In this document: positions 39,540 to 48,030 of the stretch, in pieces
How the letters are laid out: every line of letters starts with the position of its first letter
How positions within the stretch are numbered: the first letter of the stretch is position 1
Assembly (NCBI GenBank): GCA_028554795.2
Contig: CM068841.1
Span: forward strand, 20,641,308 to 20,705,307
Source of the DNA: Sinohyriopsis cumingii
Taxonomy: Eukaryota > Mollusca > Bivalvia > Unionida > Unionidae
Direction: 5' to 3'
Length of the DNA: 64,000 nucleotides
Position numbers and translations under genes: made by a program
The notes under the pieces: generated by a model
What the model was told of the DNA's origin: nothing
Database searches by the model: none
Seen by the model: only the letters and a program-made list of their open reading frames with translations

Positions 39540-40346
39540 TTACTATCCCCACAAAACCAAAAGACCCAGTAACTAGCTTAATAAATTTAGAAGCCACCAC
39601 ATAAAAAACCATAACATATCATTCAATTTTATAAAAGTATTAATAAATAATTCACTTACGAAGCACCTATAAAAAACTAAGGAAACCGCAAAATCGGATG
39701 TCCTAGATGTCCTTAACGAACCGAGTAATCAGCTAGGATTCCTGTCCTAGATGTCCTTAACGAACCGTGTAATCGGCTAGGACTCCGGTCTCTTGCTAAA
39801 TAAAGTATAAATAACATTCAATCTCTAAAAACATCAATTAATAAATAACTTAAAGAGGTAATATCTAAAAACTTATAAATAACATAACGTAGGAAACACA
39901 CCCTAAACACCTCGACTAGTAATACCATAATAACCTTGAAAATCTCTCTTCATACATGATATCTACTAAGAACCTCTATAAACAGCATAGAACACCCCCC
40001 CCCCTCCTTTTAGAACATTTTGAAGAAGAAAACAAAGAACAAAAAAAAAATCTCGGAAAAAAAAAACAACAGGCAAATGCAACAGGAAACCAGCGATGTA
40101 AAGCAAGCAGGACCGTTCCCGAGCTCTCCTTCCCACTAATGACAGCCAACCATTCAACTGTAGTGACATTTATGGACCCACAGATTGAGGCCAAACTATC
40201 AGGGTTCCTTGAATCCATAAAAGCGTGGGGGAGGTGGCACCATCCCCTTTCCCAGGAACAACTATCAGGCTGCGGTGCAGTCAGAAAAAAGTGGCACATG
40301 CACAATTGTGCGAACGCTACTATAATTAAACTTAACAACAACAAAT
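38853..40346 (+). mobile_element. 5'-truncated LINE with RNase H end and AAC tail
   Basis: The open frame 38853-39539 holds the RNase H and zinc knuckle of a LINE ORF2. An untranslated region follows and ends in TTAAACTTAACAACAACAAA at 40346. It contains a 44-bp tandem pair (39701 and 39745, each starting TCCTAGATGTCCTTAACGAA) and a poly(C) run at about 39991. The last 115 bp recur inverted at 10221-10335, which supports 40346 as the 3' end. An RNase H in ORF2 suggests an I/Jockey-type clade. The 800-bp untranslated region may include another inserted repeat. Confidence 0.7.
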
Positions 40347-40347
40347 G

Positions 40348-40525
40348 TACGAATTAAAACATCTGGGATCCAGTTTCTTATTTCTTAATGAGACAAGAGT
40401 ACTGTACAAATTAAAACATCTGGAATCCAGTCTTACTTCTTATAGAGACAAGAAAACTGTACCAAATGAAAATATCTGGGACTCAGTCTATTATTAATTA
40501 TAGAGACAAAACTACAGTGCAAAAT
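40348..40525. repeat. 57-bp minisatellite, about 3 units
   Basis: AATTAAAACATCTGG followed by TCCAGT and GAGACAAGA recurs at about 40351, 40408 and 40464. It starts directly after the LINE tail. Confidence 0.8.
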
Positions 40526-41199
40526 TAAAGCGAGTATAGATTTCAGATTAGAGAGTTACCCTTTGAAAAGACTGCATCGATATTTCTGCGCTTGAAAACA
40601 GAAGTTTAATGGGCACATGAAACAATATAGTGTTTGTCTTTATCCTGTGCATGCATACTATATTATGTATATTTAATTTCATTGTTTGTTTGTTAGTTTT
40701 AAATTGCTTATTCCATTACACGTTATTCTAATGTAACATTGTATCCTTGACTTGCCCTTGTCCAAAATTGAATTCATTTCTGCTTGACCTGATTGTCTTT
40801 TTTATTTTGTTTTAAATTTATTTCATTTATGTAAACGACCAATAATAGCTTTATTATTCCCTATGTGGATGAGCTTATTATCAGGATTATTGTTCATGTA
40901 AACAAAGAAGGAGTAAATATGTTGACAAGGTTCTGGGTTTTGGAGACTCATAAGTGAATTGTGTAGGCTTTTGTGTTGTAAATAAACAAGGCTCATTAGA
41001 TCATTCTAGAAGGCTATTTTTCATTAGGTGATGGTTGTTTTTAGAACATGCTAATTCTGACATGAGGTCAAACGGAGAACAACATTATGTTTAACATTTA
41101 GCACTTTAAGTAGTATTATGTTGTGACCAATTTAGGCTGAATTTTATTTTCTTCAAATTATTGAATTCAAGTGATTATTTTCTCTGACAATACAAAAGT
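40526..41199. other. No recognised gene
   Basis: AT-rich. May include the left part of the LTR-like segment that follows; no boundary found. Confidence 0.4.
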
Positions 41200-41565
41200 G
41201 CTGACAATTTCTTGGATAAAGACATTCATTGGACTTTATACTGAATTCAATCCTGGAATAATATTTATGTGATTCAACAAAAGACTATTGACACATCAGT
41301 ACTTCGTAGGTTATAACAGACACGTCATCGCCTCCAATGTTGGATCTCTTCAGGACTTGAACTGAATTTTATTCAGGAAGTTTTATTACTAGGGACTGAG
41401 TCTTTAATTCTTGGATTGTTTTTGGATTTATTTCGCAATACCGTAAGTTCATTCTTCTAATTTTTCACTTTGTATTCTAGGAAAATAAATTATTTATTAT
41501 TTATTACAAAGCTTGTTGTCTTCACTCTTTTCTGTTACATTTTTTAAGAGTATAGACTCGTAACA
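41200..41565 (+). mobile_element. Possible LTR fossil, copy 1
   Basis: Shares a right-hand segment with 58900-59250: CACTTTGTATTCTAGGAAAA, then an ATAAATTATT-rich stretch, then CTTGTTG. Both copies end in a TAACA sequence. A terminal CA and an AATAAA-like element close to the end resemble the right half of a long terminal repeat. Family and left boundary are unknown, and it could be another dispersed repeat. Confidence 0.35.
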
Positions 41566-41572
41566 ACAGTAA

Positions 41573-41683
41573 CACTGGTCAACAGTGAAATCATTACTGA
41601 CTTGAAAAGGCCCTAATCTGTAGTATTTTGGTGTGCCGAACACGAATATAACCGTGAAAAATTTGTATTGGCTCTCGTTTTGA
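41573..41683 (+). repeat. Left terminal inverted repeat of copy A
   Basis: About 110 bp, pairing with 43861-43972. The best-conserved blocks are the outer CACTGG.CAACA, then GAACACGAATAT, then ATTGGCTCT.GTTTT. The outer 15 bp also contain a small palindrome, CACTGGTCAACAGTG. Confidence 0.85.
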
Positions 41684-41806
41684 AGATATTCATATACCTC
41701 ATTTTCTATGTTTCACTGTGTAAATTTCTCCAGTAGGACTGCAGCAACATCCGGAATAATGATGTAACATTGCATAATACCATCATGCTCACATCATCCA
41801 CAGTTG

Positions 41807-41829
41807 ATTGCATCATTTTCTGATGCAAT
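41807..41829. promoter_or_regulatory. Leader palindrome of copy A
   Basis: ATTGCATCA and TGATGCAAT form a perfect 9-bp inverted repeat with a 5-bp spacer. Copy B has ATTGCATCAT and ATGATGCAAT in the same relative place (21230-21310). Conservation between two diverged copies suggests a functional site, perhaps for transposase or a regulator. Confidence 0.55.
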
Positions 41830-41834
41830 GCAAC

Positions 41835-41948
41835 ACTAATGCCATGCGGCTGCTGAAGTAAGTTGACGTCAGCAGTGTACTATACATGTGTAGGCCTATT
41901 ATACTAATGCCAGGCGGCTGCTGAAGCTGACGTAAGCAGTGTACTATA
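41835..41948 (+). promoter_or_regulatory. Tandem CRE-like promoter repeat
   Basis: A segment of about 50 bp starting ACTAATGCCATGCGGCTGCT (41835-41884) is repeated at 41903-41948. Each copy carries a CREB/ATF-type box: a perfect TGACGTCA at 41864-41871 and TGACGTAA at 41928-41935. The second copy runs directly into a TATA box. Function is inferred from position and motif. Confidence 0.6.
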
Positions 41949-41953
41949 TAAAG
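41945..41953 (+). promoter_or_regulatory. TATA box of the transposase gene
   Basis: TATATAAAG, about 115 bp before the ATG. Transcription would be expected to start around 41975, giving a leader of about 90 nt. Confidence 0.6.
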
Positions 41954-42066
41954 CCCAATCAGATAGGTTCAGCATTTAAAATATTTTAGACGTTGTGCGA
42001 GACAGTTCAAGCTACTGTTACATAAAACTTATTATTTTATCCATTTACGTACAATAAAGAACAGTA

Positions 42067-43755
42067 ATGCCTCGAAAGTGTGTTAATACCGCGGACAATT
42101 TTTGCTATATTTGTGGGGAAGTGACATTTGCCAACCAGAAGAAAAGTATCAATTCTCAAGTGAAGAAGGCATATCATCTTTACTTCGGATGCAAGGTTGG
42201 TGACCAAGACAAGCCTTGGGCTCCGCATATATGCTGTGCTACATGTACAACACAGCTTTCACAGTGGTTGAATTGCAAAAGGTCATCAATGCCGTTTGCA
42301 GTCCCAATGGTGTGGAGAGAGCCAAGCAACCACCTAAATGACTGTTACTTCTGCTTGGTTCCTCCTCTTTCCGGCGGAATAACGAAGCGAAAGAAGTCGA
42401 GAATAGTCTACCCAAACATTCCGTCTGCATTGAGACCAGTTCCACATGGTGAGGGACTTCCTATTCCAGAACCTCCAGCAGAATATTCTCTTGATTCATC
42501 TGACGAAGACAAAGGTGAGTCGACCTGTTCTTCTCCTGGTCCATCAGCATGCAGTGATCCAGATTTTCACTGTGGTGCATCATCAACCCCACACAGAATA
42601 ACACAGGAAGAACTAAATGACCTGATTCGTGATTTGGACTTATCAAAGAACAAGGCAGAATTGCTAGGATCAAGACTCCAACAATGGAATCTTCTAGAAG
42701 AAGATGTCACAATTACTGCATATCGAAAGCGCCACCAGCAATTGGAGCCTTTCTTCAGAAAGGAAAGTAATCTGATATTCTGTTCCGATATTGAGGGCCT
42801 CATGAATGCTTTAAAAATCACTCATGACCCACAAGAATGGAGACTATTTGTGGACTCTTCGAAACTGAGTCTCAAGGCTGTGCTTTTGCACAATGGAAAC
42901 ATTCTTCCATCTATTCCAGTAGCGTATGCTGTCCACATGAAAGAGACATACGATAACTTAAGGCAGCTACTGAATTCCATTGAGTATAACAAGTACAGCT
43001 GGCACCTCTGTGGTGATTTGAAGGTAGTTGCCCTTTTAATGGGACTGCAGCAAGGATATACAAAATACATGTGTTTCTTATGCGAGTGGGATAGCCGAGC
43101 AAGGGAAATGCACTACATGAGGAAGGAATGGACTCACAGGCAGAATGTAGCCATTGGAGAGAAGAATATCCAACACCCAGCTCTGGTTGAGGCTCAGAAA
43201 ATCTTGCTACCACCCCTTCACATCAAACTAGGTTTGATGAAGAACTTCGTGAAAGCCATTGACCGGACTTTGCCAGCATTCCGATACCTGCATGAAAAAT
43301 TCCCTCGACTCAGCGAAGCAAAGATTAAAGAGGGAGTTTTTGTGGGTCCTCAGATTCGAGAGCTTTTCAAAGATGACCGGTTCAACAACTTGCTGGAAGG
43401 TGACGCGAAACAAGCATGGAATGCTTTTCGCCTAGTTTCTACAAACTTCCTCGGAAATGTTAGGGCAGAAAACTATAAGGAACTAGTAGAAGACATGTTG
43501 ATGAAGTATAAGAAACTTGGCTGCAATATGTCTCTAAAGATTCACTTCCTTCATTCCCATTTGGATTTCTTTCCCAGCAACTGTGGTATTGTTAGTGATG
43601 AACACGGCGAACGTTTTCATCAAGATATCGCAACAATGGAACAAAGATACCAGGGAAAATGGTCCACTACAATGCTGGCTGACTACTGCTGGACACTCCT
43701 CAGAGATGCTCCCGAACAGCTGTACAAGAGACAGGCGAAGAAATCTAAGATGTAG
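42067..43755 (+). CDS. Transposase-like protein, 562 aa, uninterrupted
   Basis: Likely catalyses cut-and-paste transposition of copy A. N-terminal residues 5-96 are Cys-rich: C13-x2-C16, C42 in YHLYFGC, H54, C57-x2-C60 and C93-x2-C96, consistent with zinc-binding DNA recognition. A basic TKRKKSR (106-112) could be a nuclear signal. A Ser/acidic linker spans about 138-180. The catalytic part offers a D-D-E triad: D263 in LFVDSSK, D317 in LCGDLK and E515 in DEHGERFHQD. C336-x2-C339 (CFLCEWDSR) follows the second Asp, as in several DDE superfamilies. The C-terminus is basic (KRQAKKSK). The ATG has a purine at -3 and is matched by copy B's ATG. Related proteins are, from memory, multicopy in many invertebrates. 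The triad and superfamily are inferred. Confidence 0.85.
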   Translation: MPRKCVNTADNFCYICGEVTFANQKKSINSQVKKAYHLYFGCKVGDQDKPWAPHICCATCTTQLSQWLNCKRSSMPFAVPMVWREPSNHLNDCYFCLVPPLSGGITKRKKSRIVYPNIPSALRPVPHGEGLPIPEPPAEYSLDSSDEDKGESTCSSPGPSACSDPDFHCGASSTPHRITQEELNDLIRDLDLSKNKAELLGSRLQQWNLLEEDVTITAYRKRHQQLEPFFRKESNLIFCSDIEGLMNALKITHDPQEWRLFVDSSKLSLKAVLLHNGNILPSIPVAYAVHMKETYDNLRQLLNSIEYNKYSWHLCGDLKVVALLMGLQQGYTKYMCFLCEWDSRAREMHYMRKEWTHRQNVAIGEKNIQHPALVEAQKILLPPLHIKLGLMKNFVKAIDRTLPAFRYLHEKFPRLSEAKIKEGVFVGPQIRELFKDDRFNNLLEGDAKQAWNAFRLVSTNFLGNVRAENYKELVEDMLMKYKKLGCNMSLKIHFLHSHLDFFPSNCGIVSDEHGERFHQDIATMEQRYQGKWSTTMLADYCWTLLRDAPEQLYKRQAKKSKM

Positions 43756-43860
43756 TCAATGACTTGATTTTTTATAGGTAGGCTATTACAGTTGACCTTT
43801 TACTATTGGAATGCATTTCGTTATGTAAACATTAATTTCTTGCAGATTACAAAAAAACTA

Positions 43861-43972
43861 GAGCCAATTTTGCAATTTGACTGTCATATTCGTGTTCAGC
43901 ACATAAAAATTGATAAGAATTGACTAATTTTATTTCAGTAACATGACTTTTGTAAAAATTTGTTGTCCAGTG
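43861..43972 (-). repeat. Right terminal inverted repeat of copy A
   Basis: Mirror of 41573-41683, ending CCAGTG followed by TAA. The inner block contains AGAGCCAAT and ATATTCGTGTTC. Confidence 0.85.
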
Positions 43973-44105
43973 TAATTGGATCTTGATTAGGTCTAGTTGT
44001 CATCACTAGAACATACGGATCATTACGATGCACGAAGCGTCGAGCCTTGATCTTGATTTTCTTAGTCTGACAACAAAACGTGATCTAGCAATCAAGATCT
44101 AATTA
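43973..44105. repeat. Imperfect foldback adjoining copy A
   Basis: TAATTGGATCTTGATTAG (from 43973) pairs with CAATCAAGATCTAATTA (to 44105), and the inner GTTGTCA pairs with TGACAAC. It is MITE-like in size. Its first three bases coincide with the right target TAA of copy A, so copy A may have inserted at its edge. Confidence 0.5.
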
Positions 44106-44536
44106 CTGAATTAATGATATTGTTATATAACTATCAACCTTTAGATCAATTAATCAAATCCCAAAACTAAACTGAAGAAGAAAAAAGAAACTATCAAAAA
44201 TTAAATAGTTCAGCCTTACTTATCATATGCGCATGAATATCAGTCTTATGAATTAAGTGTGTATAATAGCTGTCAATCATTTTCCCTACTGTTGCTGTTA
44301 ATAACATGAGTTCTTCGACGCATTGGGGCAGCAAGCCATATCCGGTATGTGATTTGAGACATATCAGATTCTTCGACCAGAGAGAACAATTTGAACAAAG
44401 AAGAATCCAAAATAGCAATTTTACGTTCTTAGGCAATCAAACTTTGTTTCCATGGTTATTTTATACGTCTACAATTAGTCTCTATTGTCATAATCTCTCT
44501 TCCGTTAATATAGAACATAAACTCTGGTTTGACTTT
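44106..44536. other. No recognised gene
   Basis: Nothing supported. The frame from 44306 is open mainly because it enters the microsatellite. Confidence 0.5.
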
Positions 44537-44546
44537 ATTATTATTA

Positions 44547-44593
<47 letters not shown>

Positions 44594-44625
44594 GTTGTTG
44601 TTGTTGTTGTTATTATTATTATTGC

Positions 44626-44659
<34 letters not shown>

Positions 44660-44880
44660 GTTGTTGTTATTATTATTATTGCTGTTATTATTATTATTAT
44701 TGTTGTTGTTGTTATTGTTATTATTTATATTATTATTAGTAGCAGTAGTAGTAGTGTTATGAGTAGTGGTAGTAGTAGTGGTAGTAGTATTCCTCTTGCT
44801 CCTCCTCCTCCTACTACTACTATTACTACTACTATTACTACTACTATTACTACTACTATTATTATTATAAGTTGTTGTTG
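44537..44880. repeat. Long compound trinucleotide microsatellite
   Basis: About 340 bp of TTA units with blocks of TTG, CTG, TAG/CAG and, at the right, TAC units. It produces poly-Leu, poly-Ile and poly-Asn frames. It directly joins the AAC (here GTT) tail of a minus-strand SINE. Confidence 0.97.
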
Positions 44881-45060
44881 TTGTTATAGGGTTTAACGCC
44901 ATTTTTCAGCACACGATAGGCTATACATGGCGGCCAGTATTAATGGCGGAGGAAGAACCCGGGAAAACCCAGGAAAAAACCACCGACCCACGAGAAGCTC
45001 CTGGCAAGCTTTCTCACATACCCACATTAGCCGAATCCTAGACTCGAACCTATGCAGATT
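44881..45060 (-). mobile_element. SINE family B, copy 3 (5'-truncated)
   Basis: Minus strand: the body (GTGGGTCGGTGGTTTTTTCC, GTATAGCCTATCGTGTGCTG) and GCGTTAAACCC with AAC tail at 44881. The tRNA-like head is lost beyond about 45060, just after its B-box. Confidence 0.9.
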
Positions 45061-46577
45061 ATTATAAGTAAGTGGAATAACTAGTTTTAAAACAGGCATA
45101 AGATAAACATTATAGTTTGAGAGGAAAATAGTAAATCTGGATTCAATCGTATATTGTCTTATTCAAATAACCATCATAAATGCCGTTGAAGATCTGCTTC
45201 TTCCAACCCTTTGATTGAGGGGAAAATGTCATGATTCACTGTGACATTCTTTTTGTTTATAATTAAAACATTTGCCAAGAATTGCATGTGCATAGCATGA
45301 CGTCATTCAAACATGCGCAACACACCTGCTTTGGTTACTGTTGCTAAGCACAGTTTGCATGTATAATTTTAAATGTGCGGAAATGGGTGTTGGCACCGTG
45401 AACTTGTAGGATACCTCATCATGACGTCATATAGAAGAGCTGAAGTGTTTCAGTATAATTCCGCCTGACATGGTGTTATGTCGGACGTCATTTACTTTTT
45501 AAATTTCATTGTCTATATCAGAAATGAAACACAATTTGTTGTTAGAAAAAATACAGAAATAATGATGAATTGGTATTGTGGACACCCTGATTAAATATTG
45601 ATTTAAATTTGCCTTTCCAATTACATCACTGCTTCTTTTCCTTCAGGCATACGTTTATGCGTGCTAACAAATGCTAATAAAAAGTTATTTTAAGAAAAGA
45701 ACCTGAGGAAATCATCAATACTTTGATCAAGCAGAGATGAATGCTGATACACGTTTCGAATCACGTGATAGAATATTGGCCTTAACTAGCCAGTTCAAAT
45801 TATTATGGAATTAATAATATCCCTAATGCTGAATACACATTTAATACAGCTCTGAGATCTTTTATCCTTGTCCATTGCAAGCTTTGTCAAGGTTTTGTGC
45901 TTGTTTATCTTCTAACTTGTGCATTGCAAAATCGATGCTTAAACAAGAGGACTAATTTTCACACGCTCGTTATAGCTAAATTATCAACTATTTATAGACA
46001 TCAAATAAATGTATTCAGACTCTGGTTCTACATCACTGAAAGTGTCTCCGCTTCCTGCCTAATATTTACAAAGTGATAAACTCACAAGTCACTTCAAAGG
46101 TATATGTGCATGGTGATTAAACAACATTACACGAAAATAAAAATCGGAAAAAGTTGAATGGTTTTGTATTCTACTATTGATGACGTTCGGTCAATATTAC
46201 AAGCGTATAAATAACAATTGTCACAAAATATTTTTTGAAATGGTAACAACTGCTTAATAACAAATATAATGGATGTAATAATTTTGCTTGTTTATACGGC
46301 GTACTACATAAGTAAATATTACACTTTAAATTTGCATTTATTTTTTTAAAAAGCCGTTTAAAATCTTTCTTAAAATAAAAATAAACATTTAATCGCATAA
46401 ATTATTTATGTGAACAGAAACTTGTGTTATGACCTTAAAATGCGTGTAAGCAAGGTCTTATGAAATATTCATCCCTCTATGCAAATTGTTTGTATTGGAC
46501 GCAAACCGTAAAGCTCAATTTGAGCACGATTATATTTAAATTTAGCGTGCTTAAGATAATTTTCAAATCCATTTTTT
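45061..46577. other. No recognised gene
   Basis: No coding region or repeat recognised. Confidence 0.45.
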
Positions 46578-46907
46578 AATATACACGAGGGACTGCTCCG
46601 GTGGCCTAGTGGTTAGAGCGTCCGCCTCGGATGTGGGAGGTCGTGGGTTCGATCCCCGGTCGAGTCATACCAAAGACTTGCAAAAATAGTACTAACAGCT
46701 GTCTCGCTTGGCGCTCAGCATTAAGAGGTTAGTGTTATGACTGGTCGGCCTGGTGTCAGGATCATGTGACTGGGTGGGACATCATGCCACATGTCTGCGG
46801 CATGATGCCCCAGTGCTAGACATCACTATAAAATGTTACACTGTAGACATCGTAGTGATTTTTAAGCTACGTTAAAAATCCAAATCACAAACACAATATA
46901 CACGAGG
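46578..46907 (+). mobile_element. SINE family A, copy 2, with target duplication
   Basis: The body spans 46591-46894 between perfect 13-bp direct repeats AATATACACGAGG (46578-46590 and 46895-46907). The head has TGGCCTAGTGGTTAGAGCG and the B-box GGGTTCGATCCC. The body shares TACTAACAGCTG, AGCATTAAGAGGTTAGTG and ACTGGGTGGGACAT with the other copies, and the tail is AATCACAAACAC. The perfect duplication marks a fairly recent retroposition. Confidence 0.96.
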
Positions 46908-47265
46908 AATAACTGTCACTGAATTACCGGGACAGACTGTGTGATGGACGAATATGATGCTTTCAGACCGATTGTGCTATACATTCGCATACAAAATCGA
47001 TTCTAACAGCAAACAACATACACTATTATTTGACGTCGCGTAATAAATCATCAGATTAGGGTTTATGTTGTTTCTTCTCCTTAAAAATCCCTAACAAACT
47101 TCACATACCCAGATCTGCATGTACATTATGTGACAGGCAGATTCGGGTCTCTGCATTTTGCAGTTAGGCTCGACTTATAAACGAATAAACATTGTAAGCC
47201 TGTGCAGTTTGGAAAAGAAACTGTTTTTATTTTTGTAACCAAGCGAGTCATTCAAACGCCACACA

Positions 47266-47588
47266 ACCGCTCCGGTGGCCTAGTGGTTAGAGCGTCCGCC
47301 TCGTATGCGGGAGGTCGTGTGTTTGATCCCCGGCCGAGTCATACCAAAGACAAAAATGGTACTAACAGCTGCCTCGTTTGGATCTCAGCATTAAGAGGTT
47401 AGTGTTAGGAATGATCGGCCTGGTGTCAGAATAATGTGACTGGGTGGGACATTATGCTACATGTATGCGGCATAATGCCCCATTGCTAGACATCACTATA
47501 AACTGCCACACTGCAGACATTGTAGCGATATGACTGAATTTCTTATAAAACTACGTCAAAAATCCAAGTCACACACACACACACACAT
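47266..47588 (+). mobile_element. SINE family A, copy 3, with CA tail
   Basis: Head CTCCGGTGGCCTAGTGG, B-box-like TGTTTGATCCCC, and the same body as copy 2. It ends in AATCCAAGTCACACAC with about ten CA units. It lies 360 bp downstream of copy 2 in the same orientation. The target duplication is obscured by the CA run. Confidence 0.95.
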
Positions 47589-47930
47589 ATAAGCCACAAA
47601 TTTTTGCACCAATAATACCCAATAAAGCACTAAGCGAACTTTTCATCAATCGAGCAGGTGTAGGACATTTTTCTTATATATGAACTCTTACGGGTCCGTA
47701 CAACGCTAGCAACAATACACGGACACAATTCTGGTAGCTTCTCTGCAGTTAGTATCCTTGTGTGACGTTTCCTGCTTATCAAGTCTCGATTTCTGCTCCC
47801 GTCCTAATATATTGCGTTACATGAAAGAGGCAAGCATTGCTACCAATCTGAATTTAACAGGAAGATTTCGTCTCGCACTAGAGATTTAAATTTGCCCTGC
47901 TATATCTTGCAGAGCTATATCAAACATAAG
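47589..47930. other. No recognised feature
   Basis: Nothing supported. Confidence 0.45.
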
Positions 47931-48030
47931 AGACATGGATATCTTGCACAGAAACATGCTTCGTAAACAGACGTCTTACGGCTGGCAGATATGAAACGCT
48001 TTGCACCTTTTTATTCCGGTGGAAATGTAA
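47931..48030 (+). repeat. Weak dispersed repeat, copy 2
   Basis: Partner of 38051-38150, sharing ATATCTTGCAC, CTTCGTAAACA and a GGTGGAAATGTAA-like end. Confidence 0.4.

Larger units (their letters stand above)
41573..43972 (+). mobile_element. Intact CMC-like DNA transposon (copy A)
   Basis: The element is 2400 bp. The left end begins CACTGGTCAACA (41573) and the right end closes TGTTGTCCAGTG (43972). The ends are inverted repeats over about 110 bp, imperfect outside but strong around GAACACGAATAT and ATTGGCTCT (left 41643-41676, right 43861-43890). TAA flanks both sides (41570-41572 and 43973-43975), a plausible 3-bp target-site duplication. CACTG-type ends with a 3-bp duplication fit the CACTA/Mirage/Chapaev group; Chapaev3, which as I recall favours TWA sites, is the first comparison to make. 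Inside lies one uninterrupted transposase-like ORF with its own promoter-like leader. Confidence 0.85.

Noticed and set aside
39956-40357. 133-codon frame and its mirrored minus-strand frame
   Set aside because: Lies in the LINE 3' region, passes through homopolymer runs and ends in the conserved LINE tail.
42037-43413. Minus-strand frames under the transposase ORF
   Set aside because: They are shadows of the 562-codon plus-strand frame, which has homology to copy B and catalytic motifs.
44306-44902. Long poly-Leu, poly-Ile and poly-Asn frames
   Set aside because: They are translations of a trinucleotide microsatellite in different frames.
46591-46665. Functional tRNA gene
   Set aside because: The tRNA-like sequence is the head of a SINE with body, tail and target duplication; the same head occurs at 47266 and 30104.
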